Source: an uncultured Verrucomicrobiota bacterium
GTDB taxonomy: Bacteria; Verrucomicrobiota; Verrucomicrobiia; Verrucomicrobiales; Verrucomicrobiaceae
Length of the DNA stretch: 64,000 bases
Direction: 5' to 3'
Assembly: GCA_903838675.1 (NCBI GenBank)
Contig: CAILZI010000060.1
Coordinates: forward strand, 1-64,000
Shown in pieces: positions 9,163-17,603 of this stretch; the first letter of the stretch is position 1; every line of letters begins with the position of its first letter. Made by a program: the position numbers and the translations under genes. The notes beneath the pieces were generated by a model that saw only the letters and a list, made by a program, of their open reading frames with translations, had not been told where the DNA came from and made no database searches.

Positions 9163-9567
9163 ATGAAAATACACCATGCGGATCGCCGCCGAGCAGGCTT
9201 TAGCCTGATCGAACTCATGGTGGTGATTTTGATCATTGGTTTGCTCGCATCGATCATCGTGCCGAATCTGGGTTTTCTCACAGGAGAGGCGGACAAAGTG
9301 AAGGATAAGCGCAATGCCCAGACCATCATGCTGGCCTACTCCACCGGCGCTGCGGCCGGGGTGAACTGGCCTGCAGGTGACGTAGCCACTCAGGTGGCCG
9401 CCGTTATCGCAGGTCAGAAGCCGGCAAGTGGTTCGCTGTCCAACATGATGTTCCAGTCATCGGTCACCGCTGACAAAGCACCGGCCACTTATATCTACAT
9501 CGGTGTCCGGCCTACAGGTGAGCTGTTCTTTGACTCTACAGGCGGTCAACCCGCCAGCGGGCATTGA
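9163..9567 (+). CDS. type IV prepilin / pseudopilin-like protein
   Basis: A 134-residue protein with a canonical class III leader. A short basic N-terminus ends at Gly12, followed by FSLIELMVVILIIGLLASII, where Phe13 and Glu5 of the mature form are the expected prepilin-peptidase/N-methylation features. The hydrophobic helix serves both as membrane anchor and assembly core. The C-terminal part (about 100 residues) lacks a Cys pair and shows only short strands, ending in a Gly/Ser-rich tail. It could be a minor pseudopilin of a type II-like secretion system or one of the many orphan pilin-like secreted proteins of Verrucomicrobia. No secretion genes adjoin it. Confidence 0.85.
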   Translation: MKIHHADRRRAGFSLIELMVVILIIGLLASIIVPNLGFLTGEADKVKDKRNAQTIMLAYSTGAAAGVNWPAGDVATQVAAVIAGQKPASGSLSNMMFQSSVTADKAPATYIYIGVRPTGELFFDSTGGQPASGH

Positions 9568-9636
9568 GCTGGCAGGAGCAAAAACTGACTGCATCTCTTG
9601 GTTAAAAGTCGCGCATGGCGGCGTTTAAGCTCCTCC

Positions 9637-11694
9637 ATGAAATGTTTTCTTCTTTTCACTCTGTTCGCGGTGTCGGTGCAGGCGCAGCTCAGTCCCAATG
9701 GCGCCACGGCCTCGTTCAAAGGCAGCCTGCCACCGAAACCCACCGCCTCACTTTCAGAAGAGCAGGAAGCGGTCATCGCCAAAGAGCTTGCGGCGATAAC
9801 GCAAGTTTTCCAACAGGTGAAGAAGCACCCACGCGCCGCTGATGCGGACATTTTCATCAAGGCCGTACGCTACGCATTGGAGTTCGACGAGTGGTATGAC
9901 AAAAAGCCGGAAGACGGTGTGAAGAAAGCGACGGCACTGCTCGATGAGGCCAAGAAACGCATAGCAGCACTCAAGAAAAATGAAACACCATGGATGAATG
10001 GCAGCGGGCAGAAGGTGCTGGGCTTCTATTCGAGGATCGACGATTCACCGCAGCCCTATGGCGTGGAAGTGCCGGAGGGGGGGGAGTTTGGCGAAGGCAA
10101 AAAGCCGGTGCCTATGTGGATCTGGCTTCATGGCCGGGGGGACACCGCCACGGATCTGCCTTTTGTCTATTCCCGGCTCATGGCCAAAAAGCCGGGGCAG
10201 TTTCAGCCCGCGGGCACCATCGTGATCCATCCCTTTGGTCGTTACTGCAACGGCTGGAAAAGCGCCGGTGAAACGGATGTGTTTGAATGCCGCGATGATG
10301 CAATGAAGCGTTTTAACGTGGACACGAACCGCGTTGCCCTTGCAGGTTTCAGCATGGGCGGCGCAGGCGCGTGGCATCTCGGTGCGCATTACCCAGACCA
10401 GTGGGCCTGCGTGCATACCGGCGCGGGCTTTGCGGATGTGAAGCGTTATCAAAAACTCACCCCTGAAAAGTATCCGGTCTGGTATGAGCAGACGCTCTGG
10501 GGCGTGTATGATGTGCCTGACTACGCACGGAATTTTTTCAACGTTCCGCTCATCAGCTACAGCGGCGAAATCGATGCCCAGCGTGATTCGGCGGAATACA
10601 TGATGGAAGTGCTGGCCAAGCAGGATCTGCATCCTCCGCATCTCATCGGCCCAGGCATGCCACACAAGTACCACCCCGAGGTGATCAAGGAGGTGCAGGC
10701 ATGGGTTGAGAAAGCGGTCGCCAAAGGGCGTGAACTGTTTCCAGACGAAGTCCACATTCAGACCAAGACGCCGTTTTATGGCCGCGTGAAGTGGCTCAAT
10801 TTGCACGGCATGGAGGAGAGCTGGAAGGAGGCCCGGCTCGACGCCAAGGTTATTGACGGCCAGACCATCCAGATGAAGTCGCAGAATGTGACGCGCATCG
10901 TGTTCTATCCGCCGCCGCAGGCACGCAAGGGCAGGGGATCGCTCAAGTTGATCATCGATGGCGTAACGCTCAAACTCATCGTCGGCCCGGTGTCGCCACA
11001 GTTTGAGACCTTCATGAGCCCCGGCCCCAAGGTGGCTGGCGCCATGTGCCGCCTGATCAAAGAGAATGGCAAGTGGCGTGATTTTGGCAATTTGGAGCCC
11101 TTTCAGCACGACACTCCCGCCGGGGGCAAGCCGGGTGCGCATCCGGGGCCGATGGATGCCAGCATTATGAAGCGCTTTCTGGTGGTGCTGCCAGACGGAA
11201 AATCATCCTCGCCTGCGGTGGATGCGTGGGTGAACGCCGAGTCGGCTCATTTTATCCAACGCTGGAGGGGCCTTATGCGTGGTGATGCGCGCGTGGTGAA
11301 AGCATCGGAAGTAGGAGACATTTACGAAGCCGGCAAAACGCAAAGCCTCATCCTCTGGGGCACGCCGGAATCCAACTCCTGCCTCAAGCAGTTGGCCTCA
11401 TCACTCCCGGTGCAGTGGGACGCGAAGAAGGTGAGCATGGGCGGTCAGTCGTTTGACGCGAAAACCCATGTACCACTGCTCACCTACCCATGCTTGAAAT
11501 CCCCAGGCTTTGAAGCGGTGATCAATTCCGGCCTCACCTTCCGTGAGGCGCATGACAAGACCAACTCTCTGCAAAATCCCAAGCTCCCCGACTGGGCCAT
11601 CCTCGATATCACCCAGCCACCGAGTGCAGACTCTGCTGGAAAGGTCGTGGCAGCAGACTTCTTCGATGAGCTCTGGCAGGTGAAGAAAAAATAA
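9637..11694 (+). CDS. secreted alpha/beta-hydrolase (esterase/peptidase-like)
   Basis: About 685 residues from the ATG at 9637, which gives a clean signal peptide ending near VSVQA; the TTG at 9598 would bury it. The hydrolase core runs from about residue 140 to 370. MWIWLHGRGDTATDLPF is the oxyanion-hole strand, LAGFSMGGAGAW has the nucleophile Ser239, SGEIDAQRDSAEYM contains the likely acid, and GPGMPHKYHPEV the His. The extra 300 C-terminal residues look like beta-rich accessory repeats. Family members are secreted esterases or prolyl-oligopeptidase-like enzymes, and the natural substrate is unknown. Periplasmic or extracellular action is likely. The gene stands alone. Confidence 0.8.
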   Translation: MKCFLLFTLFAVSVQAQLSPNGATASFKGSLPPKPTASLSEEQEAVIAKELAAITQVFQQVKKHPRAADADIFIKAVRYALEFDEWYDKKPEDGVKKATALLDEAKKRIAALKKNETPWMNGSGQKVLGFYSRIDDSPQPYGVEVPEGGEFGEGKKPVPMWIWLHGRGDTATDLPFVYSRLMAKKPGQFQPAGTIVIHPFGRYCNGWKSAGETDVFECRDDAMKRFNVDTNRVALAGFSMGGAGAWHLGAHYPDQWACVHTGAGFADVKRYQKLTPEKYPVWYEQTLWGVYDVPDYARNFFNVPLISYSGEIDAQRDSAEYMMEVLAKQDLHPPHLIGPGMPHKYHPEVIKEVQAWVEKAVAKGRELFPDEVHIQTKTPFYGRVKWLNLHGMEESWKEARLDAKVIDGQTIQMKSQNVTRIVFYPPPQARKGRGSLKLIIDGVTLKLIVGPVSPQFETFMSPGPKVAGAMCRLIKENGKWRDFGNLEPFQHDTPAGGKPGAHPGPMDASIMKRFLVVLPDGKSSSPAVDAWVNAESAHFIQRWRGLMRGDARVVKASEVGDIYEAGKTQSLILWGTPESNSCLKQLASSLPVQWDAKKVSMGGQSFDAKTHVPLLTYPCLKSPGFEAVINSGLTFREAHDKTNSLQNPKLPDWAILDITQPPSADSAGKVVAADFFDELWQVKKK

Positions 11695-11706
11695 GGCAGT
11701 CGCATG

Positions 11707-11916
11707 TCATGCCGAGCGATTGCGCGGCATGCACGGCGGCAGTGGCGGGTACAGCATGTCAAGTGTAGATTCCCGCAGCCAGCCGCGCAGGGAGGGTTGA
11801 TTCACTCCCAGCCGCTGGGCGATTTCTCCGAAATTTTCTCCCAGGCGAATCCGGGAACGTGCAGCGGCAATGATGGCGGACTTTTCAGCAGGTGAGTAAC
11901 GTGAGGGGCGTGGCAT
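11707..11916 (-). CDS. small helix-turn-helix protein, transposase-orfA-like
   Basis: A 69-residue basic protein starting with a clear ATG. RYSPAEKSAIIAAARSRI followed by FGEIAQRLGVNQPSLRGWL (about residues 30-48) has the spacing of a helix-turn-helix, like the N-terminal DNA-binding part of IS3/IS66 OrfA proteins. No transposase catalytic gene or terminal repeats are seen, so this is either a small domesticated DNA-binding protein or the remnant of an insertion element. It lies 12 bases beyond the end of the convergent esterase gene. Function is not established. Confidence 0.45.
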   Translation of the reverse strand: MPRPSRYSPAEKSAIIAAARSRIRLGENFGEIAQRLGVNQPSLRGWLRESTLDMLYPPLPPCMPRNRSA

Positions 11917-12033
11917 GGTGTTGGGGTGTGATAGGAGTGGCTGAACACCCTTTCCTTCAGCAACTCCGAGCCCATCACCCTCTCCCTCTCAGTCCCCAAA
12001 TCGCGCAAAGCAGACGCATTTTGTGCATGCTGT

Positions 12034-12555
12034 CTAAGCTGCCGCACGAAACTCAGCGGGCCTGCCTTCAAGCATCTCGACTCCAGTGAGATCAGCCCCG
12101 TGCATGTCTGCTCCCAAAAGGTTTGCCCGGATCAGACGTGTGCCGCTGAGGTCCGCTCCGCATAGATTGGCATTGGCAAAATTCGCCCGCCGCAGGTCCG
12201 TGTCGTGAAAATTTACCCGCCGCAGGTCCGCACCCAGGAGCTGTACGCCGGTACATTTGGCTCCGCGCAAGTCCGCTCCTTCGAGATTTGCTAGGCTCAA
12301 GTCCGCGCCGTTGAGATTGGCACCTCGGAGGTCGGCCAAGCTGAGATCCGCGCCTCGCAGATTCGCCAGACTGAGATCGGCACCGTTGAGGTTTGCCAGA
12401 TGAAGGTCCGCCTGGGCCAGATTCACACGGCGCAGATCCGCACCATGAAGGTTCGCCTCGCTCAAGCAGGCAGATTCGAGACCTTCATCAAGGAGATAGA
12501 TGTTCCAGGCATAGGGTCCTTGTTTCAGAACTTCCAGACATGTTGTCTTTTCCAT
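12034..12555 (-). CDS. pentapeptide-repeat protein
   Basis: A 173-residue protein made almost wholly of A(D/N)Lxx pentapeptides from about residue 33 to 158 (for example ANLHGADLRRVNLAQADL), roughly 25 consecutive repeats. These form a right-handed quadrilateral beta-helix. Residues 1-30 form a short non-repeat cap without signal peptide, so it is probably cytosolic. Known relatives include the DNA-mimic quinolone-resistance proteins of the Qnr/MfpA type and many with no known role; nothing here argues for gyrase protection. A single basic break (GAKCTGVQLLGADLRRVNF) interrupts the regular pattern. Divergent from the TPM gene, with about 180 bases between them. Confidence 0.9.
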   Translation of the reverse strand: MEKTTCLEVLKQGPYAWNIYLLDEGLESACLSEANLHGADLRRVNLAQADLHLANLNGADLSLANLRGADLSLADLRGANLNGADLSLANLEGADLRGAKCTGVQLLGADLRRVNFHDTDLRRANFANANLCGADLSGTRLIRANLLGADMHGADLTGVEMLEGRPAEFRAAA

Positions 12556-12732
12556 ACCTCAATTTTACCCAGTGTAGAAGCCGGTAAAGACATGGATTGT
12601 AATGAGTTTGTGTGCAGCTTACGTATCCGTCACACTTGAGCTGCAATGTGGGTCGACTACAAAAACAAGCGCGTTTCGCAGGTGCGCCGCACGTATCTAT
12701 GAATCATGTTCACTCTGAATTCTTCACCCATC

Positions 12733-13716
12733 ATGAAAACTCTCACCCGCCGATTCTTCCTTCCCGCGCTCGCTGCCACGCTGCTGCTCGGCACCGCTGG
12801 TGCACGCGCTGCTGCTGCAGGCATCCAAGATGACGGAGCCTTCTTTTCTGAGTTCGCAAAGGTCAGCGCCACCGGCACGATCAACGACGTTGCCACCCGG
12901 CTGCACAAGGACATCTCTGTGCAGACCTTCGCCTCTGTTCCTGAGGACATGAAGTCCACCGTGATTCAGTCTGACAAGGCAGCCGCCAACCGGGGATTTA
13001 CCCAGTGGGCGGAGCAACTCGCCCGCTCCAAGAAGGTGAACGGCGTCTTCATCATGCTCGTCAAACAGCCGGCGCATCTGCAGGTTGTCCTCGGCACAGA
13101 CACGCAGCGGCAGGCTTTCACGTTGATGGATCGCACGACGCTGATTCAGCGCATGCTCGAGCAACTGCGGAATAAAAAGAATGATGACGCGCTTATTGAT
13201 GCCGTAAATTTCATTTCCACGACCATGAACTCGCACCATCATGGCGCAGCGGTGCCCTATGGCTCCAAGTCGCATGCCGCCCAGCAGGGCGGTACTTCCT
13301 GGCTCTCAGTTATTGTCATCGTGGTGCTTATCTGGCTGGGCTTCAGCCTCATTCGCGGCTTGTTCCGTTCCATGTCCGGCGGCGGCGGTGGTGTCAATAG
13401 CATGGGCCAGCCCTATGGTGGCATGGGGGGCGGTGGGGGCTTCATGCAAAACATGATGGGCAGCATGTTCGGCGCTGCGGCCGGCATGTGGATGTATGAC
13501 AATTTCTTTGGCTCACACAGCTCAGCTGCCTCCTTCGGCTCACAGCCCACGGACACTCTGAACAATGATGCCGGCTTCTCAGGCACTGATACCGACTACA
13601 CCAGTTCCGGCGGCAGTTTTGGCGATGACTCCGGCAGCAGCTTCGGCGGTGGTGACTCGGGTGGTGGCGGCGATTTCGGTGGCGGCGGCGACTTTGGCGG
13701 TGGAGGTGACTTTTAA
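12733..13716 (+). CDS. secreted TPM-domain protein with Gly-rich tail
   Basis: About 327 residues from the ATG at 12733, whose basic/hydrophobic start (MKTLTRRFFLPALAATLLLG) is a signal peptide. Residues 35-165 resemble a TPM (YgcG-like) domain. A transmembrane helix, SWLSVIVIVVLIWLGFSLI, sits near residue 200. The tail is a low-complexity Gly/Ser/Asp region ending in GGGGDF repeats, as is common for TPM proteins. TPM domains are found in envelope proteins, and some have phosphatase activity. The role is probably in the envelope (inferred). It is followed after 17 bases by a small gene in the same direction, probably co-transcribed. Confidence 0.8.
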   Translation: MKTLTRRFFLPALAATLLLGTAGARAAAAGIQDDGAFFSEFAKVSATGTINDVATRLHKDISVQTFASVPEDMKSTVIQSDKAAANRGFTQWAEQLARSKKVNGVFIMLVKQPAHLQVVLGTDTQRQAFTLMDRTTLIQRMLEQLRNKKNDDALIDAVNFISTTMNSHHHGAAVPYGSKSHAAQQGGTSWLSVIVIVVLIWLGFSLIRGLFRSMSGGGGGVNSMGQPYGGMGGGGGFMQNMMGSMFGAAAGMWMYDNFFGSHSSAASFGSQPTDTLNNDAGFSGTDTDYTSSGGSFGDDSGSSFGGGDSGGGGDFGGGGDFGGGGDF

Positions 13717-13733
13717 TCTGTCCGCCTGTCGTC

Positions 13734-13940
13734 ATGAGCCGTTATGCCAGCAATCAGGACGTCGTTCGCTTCTTTGCTGCCAAGGGTATCGAAGTGACCA
13801 ACGTCCGCCGCGAAGGTGCCTTGCGCCACTTGTGCGTCCTGAGTAAGCCTCTCACCTTGCCCATGGATGCCGATCCCGACGAGTGCCTGCGCCGCGTTCG
13901 CGAATGCATGGCCGCGACAGAACCCTCCGCAGGCAAATAG
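13734..13940 (+). CDS. small conserved-looking protein of unknown function
   Basis: A 68-residue, mostly charged cytosolic protein starting with an ATG 17 bases after the TPM gene. It begins MSRYASNQDVVRFFAAKGIE and shows a helix-strand pattern (VRREGALRHLCVLSKPL) with no known motif. Its codon use and clean fit between the TPM stop and the convergent hscB stop (3 bases away) support a real gene. I cannot assign a function. Confidence 0.5.
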   Translation: MSRYASNQDVVRFFAAKGIEVTNVRREGALRHLCVLSKPLTLPMDADPDECLRRVRECMAATEPSAGK

Positions 13941-13943
13941 GAC

Positions 13944-14504
13944 TCACATCAAACTCAGCAAGGCTTCGCGCACCTGGGTCTGCCACTTGCCAAAATATGC
14001 CAGACGAGCCTGCAGAATCTGCAGATCGTTGAGGGCAGTGGAGTCACCTGCGCTGAGGCGGGTGTCGAAGGAGGGCAGGTCTGCCAGCAGTGCCGTGCGT
14101 TCGGCATCGAGCGTGGTGCCGAGTGCTTCAAGCTGCTCCCGCAGCCTCATTTCTTCCGGGGCGAGCAGGGCCTTGGCCAGAGCGGAGGTTGCCGTCTGTT
14201 TGCGCTTGAGAAACGCAGCGACGCTTTGCAGCGCCGGGCCCATCTTGCCAAAGAGCGACATCATCGCCTCGTCGATGGGGACTGTGCGCCAGGGGATCGC
14301 GTGCAAATCCAGCAGATGCTTGAGGCGCTTCTCGGGTGCCTGCAGTGTTTCGTAGGCGCTGTTGATCTCAGCAGCACGGGCAGCATCACCACCGGGTTGG
14401 TCAGGATGCGCACTGCGGCTCGCGGCCAGCCAGGCCTGCTGCAGCGCCTCGTCATCGAGTGCAGCGATGCGCGGCAAGCCAAGGAGTGCAAAGGCGTTCG
14501 GCAT
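13944..14504 (-). CDS. hscB: Fe-S co-chaperone, HscB-like J-domain protein
   Basis: About 186 residues from an ATG at 14504; a TTG at 14513 would overlap the iscA stop. The N-terminal J domain contains HPDQPGG (HPD at residues 33-35), which stimulates the ATPase of an Hsp70. The C-terminal part (from about residue 75) is helical and lacks a DnaJ zinc or beta domain, as in HscB, which delivers the IscU scaffold to the Hsp70. Length is close to the usual 170-180. It follows an A-type Fe-S carrier gene by 5 bases, which strongly supports a role in Fe-S cluster transfer. No hscA, iscU or iscS is in the window. Confidence 0.8.
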   Translation of the reverse strand: MPNAFALLGLPRIAALDDEALQQAWLAASRSAHPDQPGGDAARAAEINSAYETLQAPEKRLKHLLDLHAIPWRTVPIDEAMMSLFGKMGPALQSVAAFLKRKQTATSALAKALLAPEEMRLREQLEALGTTLDAERTALLADLPSFDTRLSAGDSTALNDLQILQARLAYFGKWQTQVREALLSLM

Positions 14505-14509
14505 CGGTC

Positions 14510-14878
14510 TCAAGCGGCAAAGCTTTCGCCACAGGAGCAGGTGACGACAGCGTTCGGGTTCTTCACCTTGAACCCACCGCTTTGGATGTCGTCGCTGTAG
14601 TCCAGTTCGGAACCGGAGACGAACAGCGCGCTCTTGGGGTCGATGACGACGCGCACCTCGCTGGAAGTGACCATGATGTCCCGGTTGGCCGGGCCATCCA
14701 CGAGGTCCATTTTATATTGCAGGCCAGAACAGCCGCCTCCGACGACGGCCACGCGCAGTGCCCCGTTCTCTGCGCGGCCCTGCTTTTTCAGCAGGCCGAG
14801 CAGGCGGTTGGCGGCGTTTGGCAGCACCTTGATGAGCTTTTCATTGCCGATTTTGAAACTGGGGGCGGCGGCGGTCAT
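14510..14878 (-). CDS. A-type iron-sulfur carrier (IscA/ErpA family)
   Basis: A 122-residue HesB/IscA/SufA-family protein from the ATG at 14878; a longer upstream reading adds an unconserved leader. The three family cysteines are present: VVGGGCSGLQY (Cys50) and VVTCSCGESF (Cys114, Cys116), which bind a [2Fe-2S] or [4Fe-4S] cluster for delivery to apoproteins. FVSGSELDYSDD is the conserved middle. It sits 5 bases before hscB in the same direction, an iscA-hscB-type pair. Which A-type subtype (IscA, ErpA or SufA) it is cannot be told, so no symbol is given. Confidence 0.9.
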   Translation of the reverse strand: MTAAAPSFKIGNEKLIKVLPNAANRLLGLLKKQGRAENGALRVAVVGGGCSGLQYKMDLVDGPANRDIMVTSSEVRVVIDPKSALFVSGSELDYSDDIQSGGFKVKNPNAVVTCSCGESFAA

Positions 14879-15030
14879 GGGGAGGGATAGATAGCGCAGA
14901 GATGGAACGAAAGAAAGCAAAGGGTCACAGTGTCAAGCGGGCAGGGGACTTCTATTTTGCCGCATCCGTGGATTATGCTTGCCTCATCAGCCAATTTTTG
15001 AGACCTAAGAGGCACAACTTCAATATCTCC

Positions 15031-15351
15031 ATGAGCGAACTCGAGGTGATTCCTCTTCCCCTGCAACTCTTTACCCTGAAAGATGGCGTCGTCGCCAGTG
15101 ACAGCGGTCAGGAAGCCGTGAACAACTACGCCGCTGATTTTCAAGGTCTGCGCCACTTTGGACTCAAAGTCGGCGAGTGCCTCGAACTGGGCGCCCCCTG
15201 GATGGGGACGCTGCAGGAGGATGATTTCACCCTGAACTTCGCCTATTTCGACGCTGGCACCGATGCCAAAGACCCCGGCGCAGGCGCACTCATCGGCGAA
15301 CGGGTGCCGATGTTCGAACTCCTCACCCGTGCCAACTCTTTGGAGGCATAA
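15031..15351 (+). CDS. small uncharacterised protein, first gene of a coupled pair
   Basis: A 106-residue protein from the ATG at 15031; the longer reading from 14902 begins inside the intergenic region. It begins MSELEVIPLPLQLFTLKDG and is acidic, with alternating strands and short helices (FQGLRHFGLKVGECLELG) and no signal peptide or membrane segment. I do not recognise the family. Its stop is followed after 2 bases by the ATG of the next gene, so the two are almost certainly translated together and may form a complex (inference). It is divergent from iscA, with about 150 bases between them. Confidence 0.55.
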   Translation: MSELEVIPLPLQLFTLKDGVVASDSGQEAVNNYAADFQGLRHFGLKVGECLELGAPWMGTLQEDDFTLNFAYFDAGTDAKDPGAGALIGERVPMFELLTRANSLEA

Positions 15352-15353
15352 CC

Positions 15354-15860
15354 ATGGCTGCATCCATCACTCCTTCTTTACGGTCTGCTCTCGAACGCCT
15401 GAAACATGCCGGTTCGGTCAATGGACTGCTGCTCTGTTGGCGCCGACAAATTCTGATCAACCTTCTCCCCTTTGAGGAATTTCGCGCCGAGCGTCTCCTG
15501 CAATCCCTGCATGACGCACGCGCCCATTTCGGCAGCGGTGGCGACCGCGACGTGAAAACGTTTTGGTTCGGTTTTGAGGGCGTTTTTGTGCTGGCCCTGT
15601 TCCAAGGGGAATGCCTGCTCATCACGCTTCACACACATGCTTCAGAGGTGGATTTTATGCGCCGCGCCGGGCTGACCTTTCTGGAAGACACGCAGCTCCT
15701 GGTGGATGCGCTGCTCCAGCCATCGCCTGACGACGAAATCAGCCGGGTGGAAACGCAGCCCTTGAGCAATCTGGAAAGCGGCGGCCACCCACCCCAGTCC
15801 TCCGGGCCTACGAAGATCATCCCACGCCACGGCAGGGCAGAGATTGGTTCGATTCATTAG
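15354..15860 (+). CDS. uncharacterised protein, possible Roadblock/LC7-like fold
   Basis: A 168-residue cytosolic protein. Residues 19-130 read as strand (VNGLLLCWRRQILINLLPF), helix (RAERLLQSLHDARAHF), two strands (TFWFGFEGVFVLALF, ECLLITLH) and helix (EVDFMRRAGLTFLEDT). This order is that of Roadblock/LC7 or MglB-like proteins, which act as regulators or activators of small GTPases. The last 40 residues are polar and probably disordered. The assignment is weak and rests only on the predicted pattern. It is coupled to the preceding small gene by a 2-base gap; no small GTPase gene is seen in the window. Confidence 0.4.
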   Translation: MAASITPSLRSALERLKHAGSVNGLLLCWRRQILINLLPFEEFRAERLLQSLHDARAHFGSGGDRDVKTFWFGFEGVFVLALFQGECLLITLHTHASEVDFMRRAGLTFLEDTQLLVDALLQPSPDDEISRVETQPLSNLESGGHPPQSSGPTKIIPRHGRAEIGSIH

Positions 15861-15971
15861 CAGCTTCCTAATGACCTGAGAGGTGATGTGGTTGCAATCT
15901 GGCCTTTCGCTGAAAGGTTTGCTGTCTCCATGCCGAAATCTCAGCACTGTTTTCAACCACTCCCTGCTCCT

Positions 15972-17342
15972 ATGTCTGATCCAGCCGCTTCCGCCTTCTC
16001 ACGCCGTCGTTTTCTCAATGCCAGCGGTGCTGCCCTCCTCACCCCGGCCATTCTGACTTCCGCCGGCTCCTTGCTCGCGCAGCAGAAAGCGGACTCCAAT
16101 GAGACTTTGAAAATCGGCCTCATCGGTTGCGGGGGGCGTGGCACCGGTGCGGCAGCGCAGGCGCTCGGCGCGGATTACAATTCGAAAATCGTAGCGATGG
16201 CCGATGCCTTCGACACCCAGATCGAGAACAGCATCAAGAACCTTTCCACCCAGTTTCCAGACCGGGTCGATGTGCAGCCGGATAAAAAATTCACGGGTCT
16301 CGATGCCTATCAAAAGCTCATCGACTGCGGCGTGGACGTCGTCCTCCTTGCCACTCCTCCGGGATTCCGTCCGTTGCACCTCACCGCAGCAGTGGAGGCT
16401 GGGAAGCACATCTTCTGCGAGAAGCCCATGGCCGTGGATGCCGCAGGTTATCGTGTGGCCCAGGCGGCGGTCGAAAAAGCGAAGCAAAAGAAGCTCAATC
16501 TCGTGGCCGGCTTCTGCTGGCGCTATTCCACCAGCCGCATCGAATGCTACAAGCGCCTGCACGACGGTCAGATCGGCGACATCTCCAGCATTTTGGCCAC
16601 CTACTACGCTGGCCCGGTCAAAGTCATGCCCCCCGCCGCAGGCCGTCCCGCCGGCATGGGCGATGTGGAGTGGCAGGTGCGCAACTGGTACAATTTCTCC
16701 TGGCTCAGCGGTGACAGCCTCGTCGAGCAGGCAGTGCACAGCCTGGACAAGATCTGCTGGGCCATGAAGGACGCTCCTCCCCTCAGTGTCATCGCCACCG
16801 GTGGCCGCCAGCGGAAGGCGGAAGACGGCAACATCTTTGACCACTTCCACTGTGCCTTCGAATGGGACGGCGGCATTCTTTGCCACATCACCAACCGCCA
16901 GATCAACGGCTGCCACAACGAAGTTGCCGACACCATCCAGGGCACCAAAGGCAGGCTCGTCATCGGCAAAGGTCCCTCACCATTCATCGACGGCGAACAG
17001 CGCTGGCGCTGGCGCGGTGAGGAGAAAAACATGTACGATCTGGAGCATCAGGCGCTCTTCAATGCCATCCGCAAAGGCGAGGTCATCAATGACGGCGACC
17101 GCATGTTGAGCAGCACTCTCATCGCCATCATGGGCCGTGAAGCCGCCTACACCGGGCAGAAAATCCTCTGGAAGGAAGACGCTGCACCTGCGGCTCCGGG
17201 CGCAGAAAAGGATAAAAAAGCCGCCCGTGTGGCGCTGGCGATCCTGTCCTCCAAGCAGGATCTCGCGCCCGACAACCTGCAGTTCGGCGACAAATTTGAG
17301 CCAACTCCGATGCCGGTCCCCGGGGTGACTCAGTTCACTTAA
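15972..17342 (+). CDS. Tat-exported Gfo/Idh/MocA-family oxidoreductase
   Basis: About 456 residues from the ATG at 15972, chosen because it begins a twin-arginine signal (SRRRFLNASGAALLTPAIL). The Rossmann domain follows with LIGCGGRGTGA (about residues 50-60), and HIFCEKPMAVDAAGY is the E-K-P dinucleotide/substrate motif. The C-terminal half has the usual beta-sheet domain with a His-rich NRQINGCHNE stretch. Family members oxidise or epimerise sugars with NAD(P). Exported, pre-folded versions are abundant in Verrucomicrobia and Planctomycetes, presumably loaded with cofactor before Tat export. Substrate unknown. It stands alone, 5 bases from the convergent cbpM gene. Confidence 0.85.
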   Translation: MSDPAASAFSRRRFLNASGAALLTPAILTSAGSLLAQQKADSNETLKIGLIGCGGRGTGAAAQALGADYNSKIVAMADAFDTQIENSIKNLSTQFPDRVDVQPDKKFTGLDAYQKLIDCGVDVVLLATPPGFRPLHLTAAVEAGKHIFCEKPMAVDAAGYRVAQAAVEKAKQKKLNLVAGFCWRYSTSRIECYKRLHDGQIGDISSILATYYAGPVKVMPPAAGRPAGMGDVEWQVRNWYNFSWLSGDSLVEQAVHSLDKICWAMKDAPPLSVIATGGRQRKAEDGNIFDHFHCAFEWDGGILCHITNRQINGCHNEVADTIQGTKGRLVIGKGPSPFIDGEQRWRWRGEEKNMYDLEHQALFNAIRKGEVINDGDRMLSSTLIAIMGREAAYTGQKILWKEDAAPAAPGAEKDKKAARVALAILSSKQDLAPDNLQFGDKFEPTPMPVPGVTQFT

Positions 17343-17347
17343 AAATC

Positions 17348-17602
17348 TCAGCGTCTGGCCCGCAGTTCTTGGCGCAGTTGCTCGACTTCATCGAGCAGCT
17401 GTGTGAGCAGTTTGAGCCCTCTGAGATTCATCTCGCAGCTTTCGCGCAGCGCCTCGATGCGGCGCAGTGTGCGCACAGTATCGTCATCGAAGTCCTGATG
17501 AATGATGCCATGCTCCTGATACTGCACGATCAGCTGCGTGGAGACGCCGGTCGTCTCGGCGAGGATTTTCAGCGAGTAAGTTTGAGGTGTGGAGTCGCTC
17601 AT
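17348..17602 (-). CDS. cbpM: chaperone modulator CbpM-like
   Basis: An 84-residue protein from an ATG at 17602, 1 base after the stop of the CbpA-like gene. It has a MerR-like N-terminal pattern (YSLKILAETTGVSTQLIVQY) and a leucine-rich C-terminal helix (LRGLKLLTQLLDEVEQLRQEL). CbpM proteins bind the J domain of the DnaJ homologue CbpA and block its interaction with DnaK. Length and position directly downstream of cbpA match the family. A free-standing MerR regulator is the alternative, but these are usually longer and not coupled to cbpA. Confidence 0.75.
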   Translation of the reverse strand: MSDSTPQTYSLKILAETTGVSTQLIVQYQEHGIIHQDFDDDTVRTLRRIEALRESCEMNLRGLKLLTQLLDEVEQLRQELRARR

Positions 17603-17603
17603 A

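Noticed and set aside
10045..11142. A 365-residue minus-strand frame inside the secreted esterase gene
   Set aside because: Antisense shadow; the plus-strand gene has a signal peptide and a catalytic triad.
13734..13940. Considered treating the small TPM-downstream frame as noise
   Set aside because: Kept as a gene at moderate confidence because it starts 17 bases after the TPM stop and ends 3 bases from the convergent hscB stop.
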